In this document: piece after piece, positions 10,098-19,771 of the stretch
Layout of the letters: the number at the start of each line of letters is the position of its first letter
How positions within the stretch are numbered: the stretch's first letter is position 1
Assembly: GCA_013180625.2 (NCBI GenBank)
Contig: SNVD02000549.1
Location: forward strand, 62,001 to 126,000
Direction of reading: 5' to 3'
Origin: Boswellia sacra
Taxonomy: Eukaryota > Streptophyta > Magnoliopsida > Sapindales > Burseraceae
DNA: 64,000 nucleotides
Position numbers and translations under genes: made by a program
Notes under the pieces: model-generated
Told to the model about the DNA's origin: nothing
Databases searched by the model: none
The model's input: the letters and a program-made list of their open reading frames with translations, nothing else

Positions 10098-13000
10098 ATG
10101 GATAAAGGAAAGGGTATTGCTAATGATGACGAGGATAATTATGAGGACTATTATCGTGATGACCTGCTTGATGACGACTCTGGCCCTGATGTCCCCTCGG
10201 ATGCTTTAGGCCCAGACTTCAAACAAAATGAAGAAGATGAAGAGGTTGATGTTAAAGGTGCTGATGTTAGTGGTGATGATGTCGAAGGGGAAGACTTGGA
10301 TGCTCCGGAGAGTAGTTTTGGGAAAAGAGGTGTAAATAGGGGTGCTAGGCAGAACAAAAAGCTCAAAACGAAAAAAGGAAAGATAGTGGTACAGTATAAT
10401 GTTATGGGAGTTCCTGCAGGTGATGAGGCCACTGAGCTGGCTAGTTATCTTGGAGTCTTGGCTCGTACTTCAGTTTCAATCCTTATAAATGATTGGCGTA
10501 AAGTTAAAATTGAGATGAAAGATAGTTTATGGCAGTGTGTGCAGGTACAAATTGAATTTTATTGAATTGATCTTCACTTATTTTATTTGTCTATATTTTA
10601 TACCGTGTTATTTGTATATATTATATACGGTGTGATCTTAGTACTTGCTGGTGACTCTTTTATCATTTTTCTAACTGTCCTTTCTATGTTGTTGACATTG
10701 ATATTAGGACCGCTTCATTGTTCATCCTAACAGTAAGAAGCAAGTGTTACAGTCAATTGGGTTTGCTTTTCGTAACTTTAAGTACATGCTAAGAAGAAAG
10801 TATATTGTGCCATTCACACGGGATCGAAGGATACTATATAAACCCCCAATTGATTATCCCCAAATTAAGAAACCTGTTTGGAGAGAGTTTGTAAATAGAT
10901 GTTTATCTAATGACTTTCAAGTGAGTTTCTTCAACTTATGTTTTTTCACTATTAATATCTATTCTAAAAATACTAAAAGCACATGTTTTTATCTTATACA
11001 GAAAGTTAGTTGTGCTAATAAGGGGAAGAGGACCTTAAACAAGTTTAATCATCGACTTAGTCGAAGAGGATGCGTTGGATTGATGCAAGATATGTAAGTA
11101 GCTACCATTTTACACCAATTTAATTTTTTTTAATGTAATTTTGCAATGTACTAATCTAATCTGACCTGTTTATCGACTAGTGCTCAGAAACTGGTCTTTC
11201 TAAAGATTTAGTAGATAGGAGTGAACTTTGGAAGAGAGCTCGGAGATTGAAAAATGGTGGCTACGACCCTGAAACTGAAGAGATTGTTAACAAAATAGTG
11301 AGCAACTACAATATAGTTAATTGTTATCATTCAAGTTAATCATTATATTATCACTAATTTATTTATCATGGTGATAGGAAAAGTTGAAAAAAGAGGCTGA
11401 AGGAGGCTCGCTAAAGTCAAATGGAAGAAACGACATACTTGCACAATCGTTAGGAAGGCTTCCTCGAACTGGTCATATGCAAGGGCTTGGCAAATTTATA
11501 ACCCTTACAAAGTACTTTCACACCATTCATGCACCTTCTCAGCATGAGAGAGAGGATGAGTTATATGCTTGGAAGACAGTAATTGAAAGTAAGTTGGAAG
11601 AAATCATGAGGGAATTAAAGAAGACACCTCGTCACTCAGATGTAGGAAGTTCCACGTGCCCACCATCTCATGTCCATGCTGATGATGGTTGCAAGGAAGA
11701 GGAAGACAAGGATAATGACAAGATAGAGGAAGTTGAACAAAAGGTTGATTTTCTATTTTTGGTCAATTTTAACTTTGAACTTATATCAACAAAGTGTTGT
11801 TGTTTCAAATACAACTATAGATATACCGCTACATTTTATAATTATGTATATTTTGTTGGTTGATGGATTTTATTTCTTGAACCACTAATTTAATTTTGGA
11901 TAATAACCGAGTTGCCATTGATATTGTATTTTACAGGAGCCAAATAATTCGGAAAACTCAAAGGGAAAGAAGAAAAATTCCTTACCTAAGAAAACAGCAG
12001 CAAACATGGAAGGACTTGAGGTGAAAGATGATAGTACACCTAGGAAAAAAAGAGGGATAGCAAGAAACACTGCCACGATCCCAAGAAAAAGTCCAAGACT
12101 CAACCCTCACTTATGTGTGGATATTGCAAATCAGAGGGGGAAAACTGAACTTGGAAGTACCAAAAAGCAACTTTTGGTGGAGGAAGTTGAACAAAAGGTT
12201 AATTATCTATTTTTGGTCAATTTTAACTTTGGGCTTATATCAATAAAGTGTTGTTGTTACAAATACAACTATATATATACTGCTACATTTTATAATTATG
12301 TATAGTTTGTTAGTTGGTGGCTTTTATTTCTTGAACCACTAATTTAATTTTGGATAATAATGGAGTTGCTATTGATATTCTATTTTACAGGAGCCAAATA
12401 ATTCAGGAAACTCAGATGGAAAGAAGAAAAATTTCTCACATGAGAAAACAGCAACAAATGTGGAAGGACATGAGGAAAAAGACTGCACTACACCTACAAA
12501 AAAAAGAGGGATAGTAAGAAACATAACTGCAATCCCAAGAATAAGTCCAAGACTAAACCCTGACTTATGTGTGGATCTGGCAAATCAGAGGGGGAAAACT
12601 AAGCTTGGAAGTACCAAAAGGCAACTTTTTCAGGAGGAAATTAAATTGGCTGATGGTGTATGGGAGGTTGCACCTGAAAGTCCTGAAATAAGGGCTGAAA
12701 ATTTTAAAAGAAACAAAAACAAAAAAGGTGTAGTGCAGCAAGTGCCAAGGAACACTAGACATACAGTGGCAGCACACCAGAACAGTCATCCAATGCTGCA
12801 ACTCTTTGGCAAATTGTGTGACACATACTTGCCTTCAGACAGTTGGATTCCATACATGCTTGCTGATGATGTATTTCATATACAAGGCATTACTGCTCAT
12901 ATTGGGATTACAGAGTGCAAGGCATTGCTGACGATGCAAGTGATAGGAGTTAACACTATTGAAGTATATATTGCGTAAGAGATTTTAATTAACAAGCCGC

Positions 13001-14030
13001 TTAAAATGTTTTATATGATATTGCGATGCTTGTCTCATAATAAATTAGTTTGGTATTTTGTCTCAATTTTTTCAGGTTTTTATATAACTCCTTCGTACAA
13101 AATAGAAGAGGAAAGACACAATTTGGGTTCGTATGTCCAGCCATGGTATCACCCAAACCTGGGCAACCACCAGATGGTAGCCGTCCTGACAGAGCAGAGG
13201 GTGTATGCAAGCGCTTGAAAAAAGCTAGTAAAGGACAATTCATACTTATGCCATACAATCCCAGGTCTAAATATTTAACTTCTAATTAAGTGTTATCAAT
13301 TTTCATTCATTTTAGCATGTCCTTCATACCTTATACCTTTTTTTTAATGCCTTCTTCTATTTTAGCTTCCACTGGGTTTTAGTTGTGTTTGATGTGTTAC
13401 GAAAAGAAGTGTTTTATTTGGATCCTAAGGGGTACGATGATCCTGATCGTGATTTAGAACAATTAATTAAAACGTATGTCTTTTTCATTTAATTAATACC
13501 ATTTATATTTTTACTTTCTTCAATATTCTTCAGATAATTAACTACTATTGTATTTCATACAGCACCATGACACTGTTCACGGCAGAGGTTAGCAAGGAAA
13601 GATGGAATTATAGTTCTAAGATGAGATTTGTGAAGGTAAAACATATTACCTTAACTTAATGTTGCATGGCTATTATTGTAGGCCTAAAACAAATTAGATT
13701 TTTTAGTGTCGCTTTGGTTTTTAACTGTAATAGGCCCCGCAACAACCTAGATCCGTGGAATGTGGCTATTATGTCTTGAGATACATGAAGGACATTATAG
13801 CAGACACTAGTTTGCTGATGAACAATGTGAGTCACTCTTGAATATAATATCATAAGTTTGGTTTTTACATACATATGGCATTGTTGTGGAAGTTTTATAA
13901 TGGTTGATTTTGTGGTTATCAGTTCAATGGAAAGACTGCATACACTCAAGTTGAAATAGATGAGGTTCGTTTAGAGTGGGCTAACCATTGTTCTGAAATC
14001 ATTATTGCATCAACAAAATGGTTAGTATAA
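10098..14030 (+). CDS. CACTA second gene: Transposase_24-like region joined to a Ulp1/C48 cysteine peptidase
   Basis: Predicted about 12-exon gene, exons chosen by GT/AG and frame: 10098-10544, 10708-10920, 11002-11093, 11181-11297, 11378-11743, 11937-12197, 12391-12974, 13076-13264, 13366-13473, 13563-13635, 13734-13826, 13923-14030. Exon 1 is acidic then basic. Exons 2-5 match plant Ptta/En/Spm transposase (DRSELWKRAR, GRNDILAQSLG). Exons 6-7 are Lys/Arg-rich with KKRG nuclear-localisation-like motifs. Exons 8-12 form a Ulp1-type peptidase: LYNSFVQNRRGKTQFGFV, His in SFHWVLVVFD, Asp in YLDPKG, Cys in VECGYYV. In other families this fold removes SUMO; its role in CACTA elements is unproven. 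Junction 3/4 is out of frame by one base, so this copy may be broken, or one border is wrong. The gene could also be two adjacent genes. Confidence 0.72.
11726..12633 (+). repeat. Tandem duplication of an intron-exon unit, period 453 bp
   Basis: The stretch from GAGGAAGTTGAACAAAAGG (about 11726) to about 12178 is repeated almost base for base from 12179 to about 12632. Each unit contains the end of one exon, a 193-bp intron and an exon for a basic segment (TPRKKRGIARN and TPTKKRGIVRN, then SPRLNP). Introns and coding parts are duplicated together and the reading frame is kept. The encoded protein should carry the basic module twice. Confidence 0.88.
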
Positions 14031-15488
14031 ATGTGATCAACCTTGTTATTACTTCTTATGTTTTATAATTAGTCAAATTTTAAGTTGCAATGTGAAATTG
14101 TAATTGTTGCGATACATATAAAACTTGGAGTCTTACTTTAATAGACAATTCTTTTTAGTAATATTCTTGGGTATTTTCATTTGTGTGTGTTGCGCAGATT
14201 TGAGTTATTGTTGGACTTGGGAGTTTTGTTGGGTGTTTTGCTGAGAATGTGAGGAGTTTTGCTAAGAATAGGAGGAGTTTTGTTGGGTATGGGAAGAGTT
14301 TTGGAAGGAGTTCATATGGGAATTTTGCTGATGATATTAGGAGGAGTTTTGCTGGGTATGGGAAAAATTTTGGGAGGAGTTTGGCTGACAATTTGCTGAT
14401 GATATAAGGAGGAGTTTTGCTGGGTATGGGAAGAGTTTTGGGAGGATTTTGGTTGATGATATTAGGAGGAGTTTTGCTGGTTTTGGGAAGATTTTTGGGA
14501 GGAGTTTGGCTGACAATTTGCTGATGATATAAGGAGGAGTTTTGCTAGGAATGGGAAGAGTTTTGGGAGGATTTTGGCTGATGATATTAGGAGGAGTTTT
14601 GCTGGTTTTGGGAGGAGTTTGGCTGACAATTTTGCCGATGATATTGGGACTTTTGCTGGGTATTAGTTGACAATGAAAGAATATGTATGCTGTTGATTTT
14701 GCTAACGAAACAGGAGGAATTTTTGTTGGCTTCACTAATCAAATTAATATAAAATATTTGCTCTTGCCTCCTGCTTTGCTGTAATTTGCCTTGTGAACTC
14801 CAAATTTAATTTGGTGGGCTGAATTTGTTGTTATTTTGGATTTGAATTATAGTCATAATTTGTTGTTGATAGAATGGTTTAACTTATGTATGGGTAATGG
14901 TATTCTTGATCTATGGAATTTGTTCTCTATATTGATATGTGCATGTCATTAATATAAAATGGTTTTGGACTCAATTGGATGTGCACTTTAATTTTAGTTC
15001 ATATTGAATTTGTAAATAAATTTAAATTGCAAGAATGAATAAATTAAATAAAAAATCAATTCTATGCAACTATATTTAAATATTGTGATAGAAGATTCCA
15101 ATTATGTATTTTGTCACAAACAACATCAATTACCCGCCAAAAAGTAACAAATAATTTTGGCGCCCAAATTAATCTGCCAAAATTAAATTGGAATCCCTTA
15201 AAAAAACATTTTTCCCGCAAAAAATTTCAAACTACAAAATAATTTCCCGCCAAAATTTTTTAACCTAGTGTGACAGACGTATGACATGTAAAAACTATCA
15301 TACAATTATAAAATTATTTACCTAATGTGACAGACGTATGACAGGTAAAAACTATCACAAAATTAATGATAGACTTTTTTTCTATCATGAATGAGTGATA
15401 GTGACATAAACGACTGTTTGATTTTCTATCATCCACCCCCGTTTATGACCGTTTGTTTCTGTCATCTATTCCTATTTTTCTTGTAGTG
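14031..15488 (+). other. CACTA 3' non-coding region and right TIR
   Basis: No gene follows the TAA at 14028-14030. The region holds a minisatellite (14215-14660), AT-rich DNA, a 57-bp direct repeat of a GTGACAGACGTATGACA-containing unit (15263 and 15320), GATAGA/TCTATC subterminal motifs from about 15350, and the right TIR ending at 15488. Confidence 0.7.
14215..14660 (+). repeat. Minisatellite of AGGAGGAGTTTTGCTGGG-type units
   Basis: About seven imperfect units of roughly 60-65 bp alternate between two subtypes (GTTTGGCTGACAATTTGC and GATTTTGGCTGATGATATT), giving a higher-order period of about 125 bp. The Ser/Pro-rich open frames on the opposite strand (14155-14391 and 14337-14735) are by-products of the repeat. 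Confidence 0.85.
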
Positions 15489-16625
15489 CCCATCTCAGCC
15501 AGTGATCAATCCAAGAGAGAATGCTAGTGCTGTAACTTTGAGAAGTGGAAAGCAATTAAAGATTCCACCAAAGAAATCACAAATTGATGAAGGGGATGAT
15601 ACCACTTCTACATGAACAAAACATCCACTTCTAAGGTAAATCCTAAAACTTCCATTCATTCATATATTACCCCTCCACCTTTTCCTAGCAGATTTGAAAA
15701 ATCAAGGAAGGAGGAACAAGAACAAGAAACCTTGGAAACTTTTTGCAAGATCGAGGTAAACATACCACTTCTGGACGCTATCAAGCAAGTGCCTCATTAC
15801 GCAAAATTTCTCAAAGAGTTATGCACCAACAAGAGGAAGTTGAAAGGAAATGAGAAGGTAAGTGTGGGGGAAAATGTTTTAGCTGTATTGCAAAGAAAAA
15901 TTCCTCCGAAATGCAAAGATCTAGGTACGTTCACCATTCCATGCACCATTGGCAATACCAATTTTGAAAGAGCTATGTTAGATTTAGGAGCATCAATTAA
16001 TGTCATGTCCTATTCTATTTATGCTTCCTTGAATCTTGGACCCCTTGTGGAAACTGGTATTGTAATTCAACTTGCTGATCGTTCTAATGCATATCCCAAG
16101 GGAGTTGTGGAAGATGTACTTGTGCAAGTGAATCAATTGGTTTTTCCAGCAAACTATATTGTTCTGGAAATGGAGGATGAGACGTCTCCCAATCCAACAC
16201 CAATTCTTTTAGGGAGGCCATTCTTGAAAACTGCCCGAACTAAGATTGATGTTCATGATGGCATTCTCACCATGAAATTTGATGGCGAGGTGATTCGCTT
16301 CAATATTTTTGAGGCAATGAGATACCCTACTGACTTACATTCTGTCTTTGCAGTTGATGTCATTGATTCTTTAGCACAACAATTTTTTGAGTTAACTCGC
16401 AAAGATGAATTTGAAGTAGCCATTAGTGAACATATAAGGACAGAAAGTTTCAAAGAACCAGGAAAGTTGATACATGTGTCTAAAGAAGTGGAGGAAGCTG
16501 TGGCAATCTTGGATGAGACTATAACTATCACCACAAATAGGTATGATGTTTCGTACATTGAATTGCCTTTATCTAATGAGAAAATTCTTCCTTCTGTGAT
16601 GAAAGCCCCTACCTTGGAGCTTTAG
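15489..16625 (+). pseudogene. E1 gag C-terminus and aspartic protease
   Basis: After the CACTA element, gag sequence resumes (VINPREN at about 15509, then LRSGKQL), shifts frame near 15613, and continues as an open frame 15612-16625. It contains the retroviral-type aspartic protease, which matures gag-pol. The active-site motif is MLDLGASINVM (around 15976), the Athila form of D-S/T-G, and the flap/second motif is ILLGRPFLKTARTKID (around 16204). The frame ends in a TAG at 16623-16625 where E2 has a Lys codon (LELK), an AAG-to-TAG nonsense change. The coding sense continues at 16626 in the same frame. Confidence 0.85.
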
Positions 16626-16850
16626 CCTCTTCCAGAACATTTGAAGTATGTATTCTTGGGTGAGAAGGATACTTTGCCAGTCATAATAGCCAAGGGCCTT
16701 ACACCATTACAAGAAGAGAAACTCATCCGAGTGCTTCGAGATCACAAAACAGTCATTGGGTGGACAATTGCTGACATCAAATGTATTAGCCCAGCCATAT
16801 GCATGCACCGTATCTTATTAGAAGAAGGATCCAAGCCCACTCGAGAAGCA
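16626..16850 (+). pseudogene. E1 reverse transcriptase, N-terminal remnant only
   Basis: The linker and first part of RT are readable: LPEHLKYVFLGEKDTLPVII, a TPLQEEKLIRVLR stretch, the [19 protein letters not shown] motif and [10 protein letters not shown]. At about 16848 the sequence jumps from TREA straight to YYASRTLND of RNase H. The whole RT palm with its catalytic Asp residues (about 300 codons in complete relatives) is missing. E2 still reads TREAQRRLDP after this point, so the deletion is specific to E1. Confidence 0.88.
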
Positions 16851-17345
16851 TTTATTATGCATCTCGGACTTTAAATGATGCTCAACTTAATTATTCTACC
16901 ACTGAGAAAGAGCTGCTAGCGGTTATTTTTGCTTTAGAAAAGTTTCGATCTTATTTGATTGGTACTAAAGTAACCGTTTATTCTGATCATGCAGCTTTGA
17001 GGTACTTGCTTACAAAGAAAGATGCTAAACCAAGGCTTATCAGGTGGATACTCCTTTTACAGGAATTTGACTTGGAGATCAAAGATAAGAAGGGAAGTGA
17101 AAACTTAGTTGCAGACCATCTTAGTCGCATTGTCCATGACGAGGATGTACTGCCATTACAAGAAAGTTTTCGGATGAACAATTGCTGTCTCTACATGTAG
17201 CAGCCCCTTGGTATGCAGATATTGTTAATTACTTAGTTACCAAGAAGCTACCACATGACTTGACTTGAGCTCAAAGAGACAAGATCAAGAACATTGCCAA
17301 GTACTACATATGGGATGATCCGTACTTATGGAAGCATTGTTCTGA
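16851..17345 (+). pseudogene. E1 RNase H domain and connection to integrase
   Basis: RNase H would remove the RNA strand during reverse transcription. [20 protein letters not shown] contains the catalytic Glu region, and [11 protein letters not shown] carries a catalytic Asp. The segment ends in [13 protein letters not shown]. Two lesions follow: a frameshift near 17170, and a TGA at 17266-17268 where an Arg codon would be expected ([11 protein letters not shown]). The start codon at 16799 is out of biological context; this is an internal piece of pol. Confidence 0.85.
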
Positions 17346-18459
17346 CCAAGTGATAAGAAGGTGCATTTCTGAATCTGAATTTAATTCAATTATAACCTTC
17401 TGTCATTCTTATGCATGTGGAGGTCATTTCGGACCAAAAAGAACAGCCCTTAAAGTTCTTGATTGTGGATTCTACTGGCCTTCATTGTTCAAAGATGCAT
17501 ATCTGTTCTGCAAAGCTTGTGACCGTTGTCAAAGGACAGGTAATTTAATTGCCAAAAATCAAATGCCACAAACCCCTATACTTATTGTCGAGATTTTTGA
17601 TGTGTGGGGTATTGATTTCATGGGTCCTTTTCCTTCATCATTTGGTAATGTTTACATTATACTTGCTGTGGATTATGTTTCTAAATGGGTAGAAGCAAAA
17701 GCTACGAGAACTAATGATTCTAAAGTTGTTGTAGATTTTTTGAAATCTAACATTTTTGCGAGATTTGGAACACCAAGAGCCATGATTAGCAATAGAGGGA
17801 CACACTTCTGCAACCGATCATTTGAAGCCTTGCTCAAGAAATACAACATCACTCACAAGGTGTCTACTGCATATCATCCACAAACTAGTGGTCAAGTTGA
17901 AGTTTCAAATCGGCAAGTCAAGTCCATTCTCGAGAAGATAGTGAATCCGAGTAGAAAAGATTGGAGCCTACGATTGAATGATGCACTTTGGGCCTACCGA
18001 ACTGCTTACAAGACATCTATTGGGATGTCTCCGTATAGGTTAGTCTATAGTAAGCCATGTCACCTTCCAGTAGAGCTCGAACACAAAGCATGGTGCGCAG
18101 TAAAGCTTTGTAACATGGAGATGGATGCTGCTGGAGAACAAAGGAAGCTTCAACTGCAAGAATTGAAAGAACTTAGAAATGATGCCTATGAGAATTCTAG
18201 AATTTACAAGGAGAGAACTAAGGCATTTCATGATAAAATGATCTCCAGGAAGAATTTTGAAGTGGGACAGAAAGTTTTTTTATTTCATTCTCGCCTCAAG
18301 TTATTTCCAGGTAAATTACAATCTCGATGGGTTGGACCTTTTGTTATTACTAATGTTTTTCCCCATGGTGCAGTGGAAATCAAGAGCTTAAAAACGGATA
18401 AAGTATTCAAGGTGAATGGGCATAGGTTGAAGCCTTACTATGAGAATTCAGTGATGTAA
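17346..18459 (+). pseudogene. E1 integrase with one catalytic Asp changed to Asn
   Basis: Integrase joins element DNA into the host chromosome. The ORF (369 codons from 17350) has the HHCC zinc site ([11 protein letters not shown] then CKACDRC, residues about 18-60), the rve core (WGIDFMGPF with Asp89) and a C-terminal chromatin/DNA-binding part ending [10 protein letters not shown]. The second catalytic Asp is Asn148: the codon at 17791-17793 is AAT in MISNRGTHF, where the family has SDRGTHF. Glu184 (TSGQVEVSN) keeps the exact D-35-E spacing. The change is one G-to-A substitution in an otherwise intact frame. Only the last domain of pol is intact as a frame, so pseudogene is used for the whole pol. 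Confidence 0.9.
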
Positions 18460-18602
18460 GACATCGATGAGTTGTGCAACAGCTTGAGGAAACATTCAAA
18501 CCGGAGTTGAAGCCATTGTTTGAAGGTTTGAAACGTGCATATCTGGGAGAAGAGCAAACTCAATCGCATTATCGGTAATATCTCTCCTTTTTCTTCTCTT
18601 CA

Positions 18603-19052
18603 ATGGATGCTGATATCTTTCTATCAAACCTTCGTAAATATTTCCCTTCACTTCCTCAAAATGCTGTGTTTAAAATTTATAAAGTACGGATGACTAGACT
18701 TTGGGCATTGATGCTCTTAAATGTGCCTGCTGATTTCCGATGGCTTATCGAAGCCAAGGTGAGATTGTCCGGTGAGCCGGACATTAATCTCGCAAAATAC
18801 ATGCCTAGTCTAGGAAAAAGCTACTACGCCAAGAGGCGAAGAGCGAAAAGGTTACAAGTATGTTATAAATGTGCTAGATGGAATTGTAACCAGACTCGTC
18901 GTTCATTAGGTTTTGCGTCCAGGAATAGAGAAGACAAACTTTCATTTATTAAGAATGGTTTGAGTAATGAGTCGCTGGATAATGTTTTGTTAACTCTCGA
19001 GTCACATTCTTGTGGACTTGTTCAGCGTGAATTGCTTAATCTATGGACATAA
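18603..19052 (+). CDS. ORFx: unrecognised ORF conserved in E1 and E2
   Basis: A 149-codon frame 144 bp after integrase, ATG at 18603 (same ATG in E2 at 35685). I do not recognise the family. The N-terminus is LSNLRKYFPSLPQNA, the middle is basic (YYAKRRRAKRLQ), and a cysteine cluster CYKCARWNC follows. Combining E1 and E2, the cluster reads C-x2-C-x4-C-x3-C, because each copy has lost a different Cys. E1 ends in a TAA (after LLNLWT) where E2 has a Gln codon; E2 has its own TAG earlier. Frame and length are therefore conserved up to about 185 codons with independent stops, which suggests a once-functional protein. Its position is that of the envelope-like ORF of Athila elements, but no signal peptide or membrane segment is visible. 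Confidence 0.6.
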   Translation: MDADIFLSNLRKYFPSLPQNAVFKIYKVRMTRLWALMLLNVPADFRWLIEAKVRLSGEPDINLAKYMPSLGKSYYAKRRRAKRLQVCYKCARWNCNQTRRSLGFASRNREDKLSFIKNGLSNESLDNVLLTLESHSCGLVQRELLNLWT

Positions 19053-19382
19053 TTTCGTGATGAATTGCTGTGTTATAGTCTAGGGAATTTGACTAAAAAT
19101 GACCCTGTTTACCAGTTTATAAGAAAACTGGATGGGAAGCAAATCCCCGACTCATAGAAGGCGTTTCAGCCATTATTGGACGTAAAACCAGAGGAAGATT
19201 GAGCCACAATCACAACTACTTGTATATTTGAATGTGTGTTGTTGTTGTAGAATTTTTTTTCTTGTTTCGCTTGATCTGATTATCAATGTTGTTTTTGTGT
19301 TGTTTTGTTTGTTGATTTTGTTTGTTTTAATTTCAAGTTTTCTTTTTTACAAACCATATGACTACCCTATGGCATAAGTACA

Positions 19383-19570
19383 CGTGGGAGACAAGTGTGG
19401 AGGTTTTGTCAACCTCCACCGAAAGTGTATCTCCATTTTTAATGCTTCACTTGGAAGACAAGTGTGGGGGTTTTGTCAACCCCTGCTGAAAGTGTATCTC
19501 CATTGTCCATGCTTCACGTGGAAGACAAGTGTGTAGGTTTTGTCAAACCTCGCCGAAAGCATATCTCATT
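19383..19570 (+). repeat. Three tandem ~68-bp units, each with a GGAGGTTTTGTCAACCTCC-type hairpin
   Basis: Units begin CACGTGGGAGACAAG (about 19382), CACTTGGAAGACAAG (about 19448) and CACGTGGAAGACAAG (about 19516). Each holds a small stem around a TTGTC core (GGAGGTT/AACCTCC, then GGGGTT/AACCCC) followed by a GAAAGTGTATCTCCAT-like tail. E2 has the same array at about 34735-34905. It lies between ORFx and the LOG-like gene. Function unknown. Confidence 0.75.
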
Positions 19571-19771
19571 TTTTCAAATTTTGGGGCGATAAATCTGCAT
19601 CGAGCAACCCCCACCAAAATTATGTCCCCATGTGTCAAATTTGAGAGTTTTACGTGTGTATATATCCATGCTGCATATTTTGAAATGTCATTTTATAACC
19701 TGTCTTGCACTTGAATCGTATAATACCTAACGTACATCATTTTCTTGCACAAGTTTAGAGCACTTTTAGAA

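Larger units (their letters stand above)
3687..15488 (+). mobile_element. CACTA (En/Spm) DNA transposon inserted in E1
   Basis: An 11.8-kb element starting CACTACAAGAAAA and ending TTTTTCTTGTAGTG. The terminal inverted repeat is about 28 bp with one mismatch (CACTACAAGAAAAxTAGGAATAGATGA). The left flank is CCA and the right flank reads (C)CCA. This fits the 3-bp duplication of this superfamily plus one extra C, because the uninterrupted codons were Leu-Pro-Ser. Subterminal DNA on both sides is packed with GATAGAA/TATCATxx motifs, the kind of short repeats transposase binds. It encodes a TNP2-type transposase (broken) and a Transposase_24/Ulp1-type gene, both on the plus strand. Confidence 0.95.

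Noticed and set aside
10151..10432. Ser-rich protein antisense to the CACTA second gene
   Set aside because: It is the complement of the acidic first exon; the plus-strand frame fits family sequence and splice structure.
14155..14735. Ser/Pro-rich proteins on the minus strand
   Set aside because: They are the antisense reading of the minisatellite; no start context, no homologue style, and the frame exists only because unit lengths allow it.
19383..19570. CRISPR-like array
   Set aside because: Units are contiguous tandem repeats without unique spacers, in a plant retrotransposon.
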